Positions 1 to 13,200 of a stretch of DNA of 64,000 bases are shown piece after piece (positions within the stretch are counted from its first letter, which is position 1; the number at the start of each line of letters is the position of its first letter). The notes under the pieces are model-generated. The model made no database searches, was not told the DNA's origin, and was given only the letters and a program-made list of their open reading frames with translations. Made by a program: the position numbers and the translations under genes. This DNA comes from Mycteria americana (taxonomy: Eukaryota > Chordata > Aves > Ciconiiformes > Ciconiidae), in contig NC_134367.1 in the NCBI RefSeq assembly GCF_035582795.1, positions 120,676,062 to 120,740,061 of the forward strand, given 5' to 3'.

Positions 1-2959
1 GCAGGGATTTTTTTTTCCCACCTAGTTAATGAGCTGAAGTGGCATAGCAAGGTGTCAGGGAGATGCTCAGTCTGGCAGTGGGATGCACCCGATAAACACC
101 CCTCTACCCTGTGGATGAATTGCATGGAGGAAAAAAATAGTGCCAACACCTGAGGCTGCCCTCATGGGCTAAACAAGTTGTTGCAACTTGGGTGTCAAAC
201 TCAGACTTCTTGGTGTTTTTTGTGTTATTTTATTTGAGCAATACTGTTTTTCAGCCAGATTTGTCCTTTCCAGCTGCAGTGGGAGCTGACTGCAGGTGTT
301 GGTGAAATCAGTTTTGGTTCTCTGGGGAGCGGGAGCATCCTTCGAGGTGAGGTAGGAGGTCAGAAGTTGGTCAGGACCAGCAGCTCTTGTTTTGCGGATG
401 CAGTAGTGGGTCTAACCAAGCCTCCCACTGCTCAGTTGTGGGAAAGACAGGGACAATATTTGGGGTTTAAGCAGGTAATTACTATATGCACCTGCCTGGG
501 ATAAACCATACCATAAAATACAGCAAGGCAGTGATCAAGCCGGGGCAGAGATGGGGGTGCTAAGCGGGGTTTGACCCCAGGGGTGAAGGCTTTGCTGCCC
601 CCAAGCAAAGTGGGGATGGGGGCTGCAGGAGCCCTGGGCCAGCCCAGTTTTGGGTCAGGGCTGAGCTGACTGGTGGGGCTGGAGGCACGTGTCCCACCAT
701 GGGGGCCTGTCTGCTGGGAAATGCCCGCTAGCACTTGCTTACTTGGCATGCAGCAGCATTTGTTTCCATCTCATCTCACAACCAGGTAAAACTCAGAAGC
801 TTGTGGTCTTTCACGCCAGGATGGGCTTTGAGTCCCCCCCAGGTACTGTCTGCAGGTCAAAGCTGAAACCCTGCCCGGCCAGTGTAGTTCCATCTGCTTA
901 CCAGGTACACAAAGAGAGCTAGGGACTTGCTCACTTTATGCAATTTATTCTCATCTTCAGGACCTTTTATACTGTTTTACAGAGAGAAGGACATAGGCAC
1001 ATCTGGACATAGCCACACAAACATCTGGACACAAATATCTGGATGCTACACCTGGACATAGACACACACAAGCATCTGGGCTCTAAGGGCTACAGAGACG
1101 GGCTCCATGCAAACATGAGATGCTCTGCAATCAACAGTGGGAATCTTTAAGTCAAGATCTACATTGCATATGGATCCTATAGCTTTCTCCCACTGAGGAT
1201 AAATAATGGTGTCCATGGACTCCCAGGTCAGGATAAAGAAGGAATAGGTGCCTTGAAAGCATCAGAAAGCCCAGAGAAAAATCACTTTAGCCCTCCTATG
1301 CTACACAACTTACACAAATCTTGCAGGTGTGCAATTTATGCTATTAGTCTACAGAAATCCCACAAAACACAAAGTCTAAACTATATATCGGTTTTATTAA
1401 TAGTATTACAGTTCACCATCAACATGGGTAAAACACTCACCATGGAGCATGATGGCAGTGCTCATTTAAAACATCCCTGAGCACAGTCCAGAGGATTAGC
1501 AGCCAAATCAATGAAAAGCAGCCAGTTATCAAGGAAAGCCAACTCCGTATTTAAGGAAAACATCAACTCCTGAGAAATCCCTTACCTTTAATTGTATCTA
1601 AGAGCATAATTGCATCTTTGGCCCCAACAGACCTAAAATCAATCCAGCTAATGAGTGACACAAAGAAATGGGAATTAAACTGATGCTTATCTCTGGTAAT
1701 TAAATACAGGGATCTCATTCTACATAATGTATATATAAATAATAGAGTAGCCCCTGCAGGCACGGCACTGTCAGCTCACTCGAGGGACGAAGCCATTAAG
1801 ATGGGCACCCGGGTCGCATCCCCTGGTATTTAGCTGGGTGCCTTGCTGAGCTCTAAGAGTAACACAACTTTCAAAACACATTAAAAAAGAGCTTATCAGT
1901 GACATTACCATTTTTCCTAAAAAATATTCCCAACTTTGATAACAATGTTGTTTTTGCAGCAGCATTTAGCTGCCACCCATGTTACCCTGTTTTTTTTTTT
2001 TTTGGACCATAGTTATTTCTAGTTAGTGAGGTGATGAGTGAACTCCTAATTTCTTGTCCTCCTTTAGCTGTTCCCATTCACTTTTGGTGTGTAAGAGAAT
2101 CATGAATAAGTGACAGAAAAAATTAAAGCATTCAGTTACTTTGATTTTCTAAGAAAGAAAATAAAAATAACTATTGGCCGGCGCAATTTTCCTTCTCTCT
2201 TTATGCAGCAATGCAATCACTAGAGGGAGGTAGACGGTAAATTTATCTCTCCCAAGCTTTCAGCCAGTTTATGTTGCCTTATAAATGACAGCAGAACAGT
2301 TGTAAGTAGGAGCACCTGGTACATCATGCTGCACGGGGGGAAATTTGAGTGCTTGCTGAAATTAGCTGAATTTTGGTGACGCTCCCTTTGATGGCCCTGC
2401 CCGCAGTGGCAGTCCCCAAGGCAGCTGTGTCCCCCGCAGCGGCTGTGTCCAGCCCAGGTGCCTTGGCAGCTTCGGAGCTGCCCGGCTGTCGAGGGTTGAT
2501 TTGGGTTCATCAGCTCGTCCTGGGAGAGGTTCAACCCTGTCCCGAGAAACCGGGAGTGCAGGAGTTGGTAGAGAAGACGAGACCTGCAATTTGAGTTTTT
2601 TGGCCCCATGGTACAGTTTGTCTGTGCAACTCAGCATGGGCCAGCGTGAATGTGCCCACCAGCTCTCCTCCAAAAGATACTTTCAGGCCAGACAGCCCCA
2701 AAATAAATAAGAAAATCAGCAACCACTGAGCATAAGGATTTAGTCAAAAGGGCCAAACATCCTAATGGACAATTTACGTTTTTATGGAAATACTCACGAT
2801 AAAACTCAAAAAAATAGCTACCAAACACACCCCCCCATGTTAAAATTCCTCACTCAAATAGTTACGTATTGGCAAATTAAAAATAAACTCCACCTTACGA
2901 TTTATTTCACCATCTCCACTCTACCATCTGCTAAGCTAAAAATCAAGCAAACACTTGAT
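1..2959. other. intergenic, no gene seen
   Basis: Only short open frames occur here and none has splice-site support, a recognisable domain or a start context worth defending. Apart from the small degenerate repeat near 1 kb and a run of T near 1990-2003 I see no structured element. It ends at the inverted-repeat element starting at 2960. Confidence 0.6.
990..1080. repeat. degenerate minisatellite-like repeat
   Basis: Four to five imperfect copies of a unit resembling ACATCTGGACATAGCCACAC follow one another here, with variants such as ATCTGGATGCTAC and ACCTGGACATAGACACAC. The copies differ by substitutions and small indels, so the array is old. No coding or regulatory role is visible. Confidence 0.55.
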
Positions 2960-3478
2960 TTGACAGGCTGATGGATGTGCAGGGACAAATACACCCATTT
3001 TTTTCGTGGGTCGAAACCCCACTCCTCTTTGGGGACCTCCCCGCTTCGCAACAGGGCATCCAGGCAGGGTGCTTATCTTCCAGGGTTTACATCGTCATAG
3101 CACAACCCTGCTTGGTGTTCATGAGGGCAAACCCCATTTACATAGTAAGCGTGGAGCAGACTTTGCAGGTCTGTCCGCGCCTGCTGTAGGACAGCAAGAG
3201 GGAATTTGGGGTTGCTTTGGACACATGTAGTTACAGACACATGGCTGGGGAGGAGAAGGTTTGTGCCGCTGGAAGAATCACAGGCTCTTGATGGCCTTTT
3301 GGCCATCGGGGCCACACGCAGGATGGGCGGAAAAGCTTAAAAACTGGGAGCTGGGACATGATTGCTTGCACCAATGGCACTGCGAACCCTGAGGGGCTGG
3401 GACAGTCTGACACACTGCTTGTTTCAACCCACAAAAAAAATGAGTGTATTTGGCCCTGCACATCCATCAGCCTGTCAA
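2960..3478. mobile_element. short element with 58-bp terminal inverted repeats (MITE-like)
   Basis: The arms 2960-3017 and 3421-3478 are reverse complements over 58 bp with four mismatches. Each arm starts TTGACAGGCTGATGG and ends at a GAAAC. The arms enclose about 400 bp with no open frame of note. This is the layout of a non-autonomous DNA transposon. I could not find a clean target-site duplication: the flanking CACTTGAT and GCTGTGAT match only in part. A simple inverted duplication is therefore the alternative. The family is not recognised. Confidence 0.55.
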
Positions 3479-3529
3479 GCTGTGATGGCTTAGAAGAAAA
3501 AAAGAATTTTTTATTTTATTTTGCTAAAT

Positions 3530-3690
3530 GATGATTGACATTTTAAAAGGATTATTGTCAAAGCCACATGTCAAACAGCCTAATTGCCTTATCCGCGTGG
3601 CCCCTAATGACAAGTTAGACAATTACAGCTGAAAGAATTTTAAGCATCTAATAATTTACACATCATCACCTGGGCTATTTGCTTTCCACA
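3530..3690. promoter_or_regulatory. possible conserved non-coding element upstream of the receptor gene
   Basis: This AT-rich stretch packs several homeodomain-core words (CCTAATTG, CTAATGA, ACAATTAC, CTAATAATTT) into about 150 bp without repeats or open frames. That look is common in vertebrate developmental enhancers. The call rests on composition alone. Confidence 0.2.
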
Positions 3691-4121
3691 CTTCACTAAG
3701 TGTAGATGAGGAGAGGAGCTGCTTGTGTTTCAAGGTGGTTTCACCTATTTCACTCACCCCTGTGTCAGGACGGCGCAGCCCTGGGGGAAATCACAGCCCT
3801 CAGCAGAAGCCAGTTAAAATGTTGTGATGAAAACACTCACTTTTACATTAGGGGTTTTCTTTCCCTCCAGTAATTGAATTTTTTTTTTTTAAGAGAACAA
3901 GCAACTTGGGCTCTGCTTCTGGGTCAGGTCAGGGTATCAGTATCACTTTAATTCCAGTTTATAGCATTATGCATTATAAACAGATAATGCCTTCTCACCA
4001 AAACACCCCAGAAAGGAGGAATACTGGACGGTGAATTGAAAAAGCACGTCTATCCCTAATGAGTAATAGCTGGCCTCATTTCACTGATTAGCTAATTGCT
4101 ATCACAGGTGTAGCAGGGCAG

Positions 4122-4129
4122 TATATGAG
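4122..4129 (+). promoter_or_regulatory. possible TATA-like box for the receptor gene
   Basis: TATATGAG lies about 170 bp before the start codon at 4300, which would leave a 5' UTR of roughly 140 bases. Upstream between 3950 and 4110 are TTTATAG, TTATAAA and GATTAGCTAATTG words that could bind CDX, HNF1 or other homeodomain factors. There is no CpG island, which suggests tissue-restricted rather than housekeeping expression. The transcription start is not determined. Confidence 0.25.
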
Positions 4130-4299
4130 TGAGTGGGCTCCCAGACCAGACCCTTTGCTGCAGGGATGTGTTCTGGAGAGGGGCTGGGAAAGGTGGTGAT
4201 CCTGTATTTGCTCTGCTGGGGGATTATTTTAGGGAGGGAGAGGTTTTCTTTTTCTTTTTTGGTCTTGTTTTAATGCTGTGCCTGTGATAAACCTCTGCT

Positions 4300-7200
4300 A
4301 TGAAGCCTTTGCCCTCCTTGATGCTTCTGGCCCTGCTCCTGCTGCCTGGGGCATGGGGACTGGCTGCTTGCAGGCAGGCTCCCGGGGTGATGCTGAAATC
4401 CCGCTGTGATGCTGCCGGTGCTGTCCCAGGGGTGAGTGATGGGAAGCTGGGACTCAGTTGCCTGTAGGAAACTCCCTTCCTGGGTGCAGTGTCCTGCCTG
4501 CTTACAAATCCTTCTCTCCTCTGCATGGCCCCTATGGATTAAAGCCTGGCTGGGCTTTGCTTGCTGTGTTTTGGGGGTGTGTTTGTACTGGCTGTGGTCT
4601 AACAGTGTAAATCAGGCTAGGGAGGGAGGTAGGGAGGGGTGAATATTTATTATTACATGAAAAAAATAAGGTGGCCTAGGGGTTTGGTCCAGGCACAGGC
4701 AAAATCCCAAGCTACCAGGACACTGTGGATTTGGTTCTCCCTTCCCATCGGGCTCAGGCTGGGATCTCTCTGAGCAGTGTTACAAGCACGGACAGTGGTA
4801 CTTGGGTCTGCAATAAGACTCTCTTTTCTTTATAGGCATGTGGGTCCTCTCAGGAATATCAGAAGGCTAAACCAGGTAAGAGTTAATTCTCAGACCAGCC
4901 TTTTGGGTTTTTTTAGCCTGAATAAATCCTCCCCAGAATTTGTTGGGCACATCCAGCCATGGAAAGCCAGGAACAACAACCTGGTCCCAGGGTGGTGCGG
5001 GGGGTGAAGGGGACATGGCTGATATAAAGTGCTGGAGAAGGGGAAAATCAGTGCTAGCGTGGGAGATAACGTGTGCTGTTATCTTCCAGCTGCCAAACCC
5101 CTACTGCAGAACAGGGCCCCGGAGGCAGGAGCAATGTGCTGTAGCAAATCACTGTTGGGCAGCAATTAAAAAAACAAGCAGCAAAAGTTCAATCCAAACT
5201 TGCTTACCCTACAGGAGCAGTTGTGCTCCTGTAGGGTAAACCTATTGCTGGCTTGTGGCTCTTCTAGCTTTGAGAGAGTGTTTTTGGAAAAGACCATATT
5301 TCTTCCCACCTGAGGGAAGGTGTTTCCCTCTTTGAGGGCTAAATTAGCTATGGTGAGATGCTAATATTGCTCATCCTACTGAGGCTCTGAGGACTTCTTG
5401 CATGGCTAAACCCTTTAAAGCAAAGGGGTTGAAAATGCCTTGAGGAGAGCATTACCTTCCAGCTCTGCATGTGTATAAACAACAAATGTCCGTGTGCCGA
5501 AACTAAATGTAATAGCATGCTTGTTGCTTTTGTAACTTGTCCTGATGTGGCAATTCCCTGAGACTTTAGCTTTGATCCCTAAATAGCCTGACCTGTGTGC
5601 CTCCTTGGGACAAGTGGCACCCACTGTGTGGCCATGCTGGGACCACTGTGCTCCTACATGGCTGTGTCGGGGCAGGGGGACTCAAAGCATGAGCATGTCC
5701 TGCTCTGGGGTGGTAGCAGTGGGGGTACAGCCTGGTGCCCTGTGGGGTAGCAGGTGGTGGTGGCGGCCAGGGCTTCTTCAGCTGCCCCCAGCTCTCCGAG
5801 TACTCTGGAGAGGCACGTAATGGTGGAGTGAGCACTGATGGGGAGGAGGTTTGGGGTAAGTTGCAGGTGTGGGTCAAACAGTCAGTTGGGCTGGAAGGGA
5901 TGGCGGTTTTAGGCTTGCCCCAGGCTGGTGTGTGGGGGCATGCCCAGGTGGCTGCCTCCTCTTGATCCCAGGACCTGACACAGGGTTACTTGCATGTTCT
6001 CCTGCTGATGGATTTGCACATTGCTTGGCAAATGGGAGCGGGGTGTAGCAAAATGGGGAGATAAGGGAGCTTGAAAATAACTTCTGGAAGTAAGGACTTA
6101 GTAACCCTTTCTGGGAAGTGAAGATGGAGGAAAACTTAAGGTGGTTGCTTCTTGTCTTCCAGGGTCAGATTTCCCTTGGATATTGGCATATGTGCCTATA
6201 AGAAGCTGCCACAGAGTCCTGAAGGACAAGTATGGGGAGTTTTCTCCACTGTACCTTGGTGATTCTCCGATAAACTTTTGGTGCAACTGGACAATCTGGG
6301 CAGGCTCTAGAAAGCATATAATAATTTATATTCAGGGCTTTATCACTCAGGAGGGTTGCAACAAAAATGAGGACAAAATCCTATTTGAAGGAGTTTCTTC
6401 ACTGGTGGAAAACAGTGTGGTTTATGCGTGCTGGAAGAAGGAGACGCATGTTTTTGCCACCTTTGCTCAGGCTGTCCATGTTATGTTGCTGAAGAGGTAC
6501 TTGCCAAACTGCAGAGAGACACAATTTAAAGGGAAGTACTACATCTTCCAAGACCATGAAGGTGAATCTTCCTCCAAAGATGATGTTATTTCTGAAACTC
6601 CTGCTCCAAAACTACCAAAGCAAGATAGTATTTTTCAGTCTGGATGGGCTGAAGACCTTAGAGATGTGCTGGGCTTTGCAACCACACATAACACTGTAAG
6701 CCTTGGCAAGACCATGGTGTTGAGTGGTGGGTTGCTGTGGGGAAGAGGGAGCACGCTGGGTACTGTGGCTGTGGGAAGTCCTGTTGAGCTTGTCCCATAT
6801 GAAGGTGTAAGGACACTGTTCCTGGAAACAAAAGATCCTTGTGTGCTGGGGTCTGAGCTGCGAGGAGGTCTCAGATACTGCAAGGAAGCTCAAGGCAGAC
6901 AAACACTGTGGGGCATAATCCCCACTGCAGCACAGGATACCTGCAGTCAGAGCTTCTCCGTGAGTGGGGACATCACTGTGGGTTTTGGTAATGCACACAG
7001 GCTTTCAAGTGTGCTTTTGGAAACTCCTTTGCTTGGTGCCTTGCAGGTAGCGGAGCCTTTTTTGGAGCCGGCAGGCGTGGGTCTGGAGAACAGGCAGTCT
7101 GTCCTGCACCCTACCTCGAGGCTGAAAGACCTGGGAGACCTACAGTTTACTATTAAACCAACATGCACAAGTTGCCTGGACTTGGCTGCAGTCTTGCAGG

Positions 7201-10200
7201 CTTTGTCCCCTGGCATAAGAGAAAGCATAGAGAGCACAGATACCACCACGTACCCAGGGCTCAGCACAGTCAGTTTAGAGAAGGATGAAAGCCATACCCC
7301 GTTGAGTGTCCTGGCTGATGACACAGTGAGCAGTGATGCCGATGGCCTTGCAAATGGCCTGATGCCCAGCCTGAGTAGCCCATATGAAGTGATAAAGAGG
7401 GATTGCTCACAGCTGCTACCCGAGAGAAGCCAAAGATGCCAAAGCAGTTTTGGGGATTTGTCCATGACTCAACCTGAGTTGGGAACAACTGGCCTCCAAC
7501 ATACAAAGCTCATGGCTATTTCCTCCCTGGAATGTTTTAGGGGAGTTGTTGAGGGGAAAACAGCGTTGCATCCCTCAACACCATGGGACATCCTCCAAGA
7601 GCATCCTCATTTGTGTGGCCAGAGCGGTCACATCCTGCATTCAGACCCTACAGACCCTGGGAGCCTTCCCCAAAATGCTCAAGTACACAGCTGTCCAGCT
7701 GCTGAGAAAGCTTGTGTATCTTCCTTGCATGTAAAAAGCTGCCACCACCAAAGTGGCGAAGCTGCACAGCCAGGGTTAGCTGTACCCCCTTTGCCAACAG
7801 GACTGGAGCATCCTCCCACAGCCATGTCCACCCTAGGGACAGAAACAATCCCTGTGCTGGTGGTCTCCTGCACAGAACCTGTCCCTGCAGACTTCGGCTC
7901 TACCAATTTCACCTCTGAAGCACCTCTTCCTCCAGAAGCGGAGCCTGTGTCCAGCATTGTCTTCTCTCCACCAGCAGCTTTGGATTTGGATCCCATCAGC
8001 CTCAGGCAAAGGGCAGGCATTTCACTGGCTATTCCAGGAGGACAGGAGATGGTCTCCCCTTCCCCACCTTGCCATCCATCAGTAGCCTCTGAACCGGACA
8101 CAGATGAGTCCCCCGGATGCCTTGGCCCTGGGATGCAAAAGCTGGTGCTGGGGGAGGCAGGTGGCCAGCAAGGAGAAGCCTCAGCCCATGTGGGCTTGCT
8201 GGCTGGGGGTCCCTTCCCAGCTTCTGTCACTGGCCCAAAGCCTGGTGTGGGGCTTCCTTGGCCTGAGGACCATGTGAGCAGTGGCTCTGGGGTGGCACCA
8301 GCTTCCCTGTCTAGCACCTGGGGGGTGAGGAGAGAGGAGCATGTGGTGCCTGTGCAGCATCATGGCATGGCTACTAGTGACAAACTGGCTTCTGCCTCCA
8401 TCCTCAGGGGATTTAAAATGCAGAAAACCACAGAAGCTCTCCGAGCAGGTGCGGGAGAGCAGAGAAATGCCTCCTTCAGTGCCACTCCTGCACACCCTGG
8501 TCCTCCTGTGGCCCAGCGGGGAAAAACAGTGTCAAGAGGCCAAAAGTCTTGGGAGCCCTCTGATGATCCTGTATCCAGAAAGACCCAGATGCCAGGAGGA
8601 CAGCAACAGAAACATGCTGGTAGGTCTCCCACTAGTTCATAACCTGCTGTAAGCCATCTTTAGAAGGCAAAAGGACTTGGATGGGGACAAGGATTGAGGC
8701 TGTGTCTATCACCTGCAGTCCCAGCCTAGCAAGCATAATCCAGCTGTCTGGGGAGGGGAAGACTTCCAACAAAGTGGTCTTGTTGGCCAAACCTCTATTA
8801 GAAGCAAAAGCATGTAATTCAAGCTGCCAGAGGTTGGATGGGTTGCAAAGGACCAGAGCCCTGCAGAGCACCTGGAGCCCAGGCTCAGCTCCAATTGCAG
8901 AGCTGAGATGTGGCTCTGGGGGCTGAAACTATAGAAATCTTGCAGCAGGAGAGGGTTTTAAATGGGGCCTCTTCTGTGGCAATTTGTAGCTTCCCTAGAA
9001 GCGTGATATCCGTGTCCTGGTGTGTACGATAACCATTGACTATGCATTTTCTTTCTGATGTGTCAGAGCTAGGACTGCCCTGGGCAATGGAGTACTTCCC
9101 CGTCAGCAGCTGCCACCTCATCTTTTGGAATGGGTCTGGGATGTTTTACCTGCCGCTGCATGCTGACATTAAAACCAACATCTGGTGCAACTGGACCATA
9201 CTGGCAGGCTCCCAGAAGCACATTGTCATCTACATCCAGGGATTCCAAGGGAGCAATGGCTGTGGCAAGAACCAGGACAAGATAATGTTCCAGGGGGTCT
9301 TGTCAAGCGTGGAAACGAAAGTGGTGTATGCTTGTCACAACCGAGGTACTCTGATCTTTGCTACGCAAGCTACTGCGGTCCACGTGTTGTTTCTATCAGG
9401 GAGTGGCTCCCTAAGCCATGAATACAGACATTTTAAAGGATGGTATTATGTATTCAGAGACTCTGAAACTGTGGGCTCTTCAAATTATAGCACAGCTCCC
9501 CAAGACAGTGTCCAGGAGGCCTCCAAAAAAGAGAGCTGGAAGATGGTGGTAACAAAAGGTTTATTGCCCATGCTGAGAACCTCTCCTGGCCCATCAGGTG
9601 CACCTGCTGGTGGCAGGATCCAGCCTGAGCTTGTGAGCCCAGATGAAGAGGCTCAACACCCTCCCAATCTCATGGAAGATGATCAGTCTGGTGCTAAACT
9701 GAGCAAGCTTGACCTGAACAAGTGTGGTCAGCTGTGGGATAAAACAGAGCTGGAAAGGAACCTTAAGGATGGTGGCACTGAGGGGAGAGAAACCAAAGAT
9801 GACACGTTGGTGGAGCCATCTCCAGCTGGGCGTAAAGCTGAGCTGACTGCTTTGGAAATTGCAAAGGGGGATGTAGAGCTGGTGTCTGCTCTAGTCACTG
9901 TAGCTCCATGTTGCTCAGTGGGTGTCCGTTCCTCAGAGGTGCCCAGCAGCAACGTAGGTGTGTCTGCCAAATCATCTAGCCTGGATCAGGCCAGCAACAG
10001 CCTGTCAGAAGAAGTGGTTGCTGCTGCACATCGCATGCAGACACCAGTGCTGGAAGAGCCACTGCTAAAAACTAGTACAAAACCTTCTCTCTGCCCCTAT
10101 CCTGGTGTGACTGCTGGGGATGTGGTGTCTCCAGGAGAAAGGAATGAAGAGCTCTTTGGTAAGGTGTTTTTTGGGTTATTTGTGGTTGAACTGATGCCTG

Positions 10201-13200
10201 ACACTGTGCAATATCCATTTCCAGTGATGCAGCGCTTTCTTAAGAGGTTTTATTTGTTGACATGGCTGTCACCTTCAGTTGGTCCATGTGGTAGCACCCT
10301 TGACTCCTGTATCCAAGGAAGGTGGTACTTGAGAAGACATAGGATTATCTGTTGTAACATGGGCATCTATGGGCTGATGCTCCTCTTAACAGGGACAGGA
10401 TGGTTCCTAATCCAGGTGCTCTGAATTATCCATGGAGGAGCCAGCCTTTATACCCAAAGCAGACTGTGAATACCCATCTTGGTGTTCAACAGCTCTGGTG
10501 TTCAACAGCTCTGGCTTGCATTGATTCCTGTGGCTGTAGCCTGGCATGATGCTCCTAGCCATGATAACTGAGTTTGAGCTCTGGACGTTAGAGGGAGGAG
10601 GGTGAGGAAAAAAAGGCTCTTGTCTCCTAAGAAAGTTTAGGGGCTGATGGTAGACTTCTCTTACAGAAATATTTAGCCACTGATATGTATTAATTTCTGC
10701 CTGAAGGCAGAAGAGATGCTTTCAACTGGTCTTTCCTCCCCTCCAAACTGTTCTTACCCCTTCATTGTAGATGTGGGGAAGCTCTTCCGCAGTTGCTGGC
10801 ATCTAATACACAAGGCCAAAGCTTCTTTTCTTCATTGGGGGTCCAAGGCAGTTTTGGTTGCAGGAGCTCTGGTGGCTTCACAGAGATAACACCTCATCCA
10901 CTTCCAGAAATGGAAATGAAGTTTATTGGGTGATTTCTTTCTAAAGAGCATTTCCCACTGTAGAGGATAGTAGATTGTATTTAGAGCTTGATATTTAACT
11001 TCAGTACAAGGAATATAGAAAGGAGCTGGCACATGGCACTCTTCTTGCAAAATGACACGTACCTAATGCATTTTTTTCCCCCCTTTACCTGTACACCGAG
11101 GTTAGCAGCCTGATTCTTTCCCTTGCTCTGACAGATCTGGTTTCTGCCTTGGCATCTCTGGAGAATGACATGGCACTGCAATCCCAGCACCATCCTGGAG
11201 GTGAGCAATGCAAAGAGTTAAGTATGTCTTAAAACACTGCCCTAAGATCAGTGTGCTGATTGGAGTTGTGTATGGACATCATCTGCTCATTAAGTTTAGA
11301 AAGCAGTGGAGGGTGCTTCTGATTAGTAACCACTTTGAAGATTTTAATTTTTAAGATGTCACTGCAATCCCACAGTTGTGCTTTGGCCACTTTGTACTTC
11401 CCTTGGAGAAACCTCAGTTCAGATGCTAAACCTGACATAAATGCTGGCTTATTTGAGTTCAAGCATTACTTGCTGGCTGTTTAAAGAAGATTTTTCTAAG
11501 GTGAATGAGGATGAATGAGCTTCACTTCCTCAGATGTACTCCAGTGGGTGTCTCATGACTACCTGGATCAGAAACCTGCAGGACTCCTGCTCCTCAGACT
11601 GGGAAGAGGAGTAAAACCTGCTTATGGGAGTATTAGTAACTAAGCAGTACAATACCAGGCTTATATGGCAGAGAAAGCCACAGAAACAGCTTGTGAAAAG
11701 GAATCAGTAAAGAAGGAGCCTGAGCTTTGAACAGGAAAAATACTGCTGAATAAATGGGCTTTAAACAGCAGACTCTGGCAAATCTGTGCCAGCTTGGATT
11801 CAGCCAGAACACAGCAGTTTATCTAAGCTGATGCCAAACAGAGATGGGTGAGAGAAGAGGGCTTTTAGACTCCATCACAAATTATGATGATACCTTTGTG
11901 AAAGATAATAGCTAAAGAAATGTGAATGCAATCGGATACACATTAATGCTTTGTATACTTTTTGCTGAAAGATCAGTTCCTGTATTCAGCACTGAGCATT
12001 AGCTAAGGTTTGTTTTCACCTGTTACTCAACAACTTGTTCTACCCGATGCACAACCTCTGGAAATACCCACGTGGCACTGACTTACACAGGCGTGTCCTT
12101 GTGTAGCTGTTCTACTATTGTTGATGTTTAAGGACTAACTTATTTAAGGAGCCTGTTTGTGCTATGTGGACTTAAGCATGCTAGGAACTTATGTCTTCTG
12201 GCAGATATGCTGTTTGAAGTAACTGTTGAAATCAAACCCAAGGACTGGATTCCTCATGGTGGACATGAGCTCAAAAAGGGTCTTCTTGAACCTATGAAGA
12301 ACCATGTAAGTCTGGGCATGGGGAGGGGGTAAAAAACAAATGTGATGTTCCAAAGCTTCAACTAGAAAAGACCATGTTGTGCCCTTCATTCCAGGGATTT
12401 TCTGTTAAAGCCACATGATGAACCAGCATCTGAGTTGCTTGTGCTGGTTGTCATCCAAGGCCAATGCCCTGGCAGGGTGCCTGACTGCAGTGGCTGGCAT
12501 TTAGCTGCTGCAGCCCTTCAGAGTGCCATGCCATCACAAGGCAGTGGAAGAGCACTGCAGAGACAGGGATGCAACCAACCAAGGGCTGTAACTTTCCTCT
12601 GGAAGTGGGGCAGGCTGTAAGCCAGAGCCTAAAGAGGGCAACAGCGGGAGCATCTGCTTTCAGGGCTGCACCTAAGCTTACTCTCTGGGATACAAACTGG
12701 AGCAGCTAGAGGGTTCAGCCTGCTGCCTAGCCTAGAAAGCCACCATCCATCCACTGCTGCTCTGCAATGGTTTAGCACCCAAATACTTCCCTGAGGCTCC
12801 TATTGCTCTTCCTCTTCCCAAATTACCTTGTGTGTTTGGGGGAGTTGAGCTGAAGCTAAGAGAAGAGCAATTAGTAGTCTCCTAGAGAAACAGCCTAGAG
12901 CACTGGGCTATGGGACATCTAATGTGTCCCAAGTGGTTTGTGAAGGGGAAGAGCAAGGTGGGGAGGTAGACTGAGAAAAGAAACTGTTTGCTGTCATACT
13001 CCTGCCCATCAAAAATCAAATCAGCTCTGGTCACTCTGTTCCTTTGCAGATCCAGGAGAACCTGAAACTTTCTGCCAACAGAGTCAATGAAATAAAGTTA
13101 AAGGAAATCAAAAGGTAGGGTTACTGCTGTGCCTCTGGCTTGGCAGGCAACTCTGCTGTAACCTGAAATAATTCTTGGATAGCAGTGGCTTGGGTTCTCA

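Noticed and set aside
6556-6566. A possible donor (GAAG/GTGAAT) right after CUB-like domain 1 that would end exon 3 early
   Set aside because: The frame stays open for another 2 kb to a better donor (GTAGGT) that joins exon 4 in phase, and exon 4 shows the same CUB-then-stalk layout. A minor isoform is not excluded.
7679-8317. A 212-codon minus-strand frame
   Set aside because: It is the antisense shadow of the long stalk exon of the receptor gene, whose splice phases support the plus strand.
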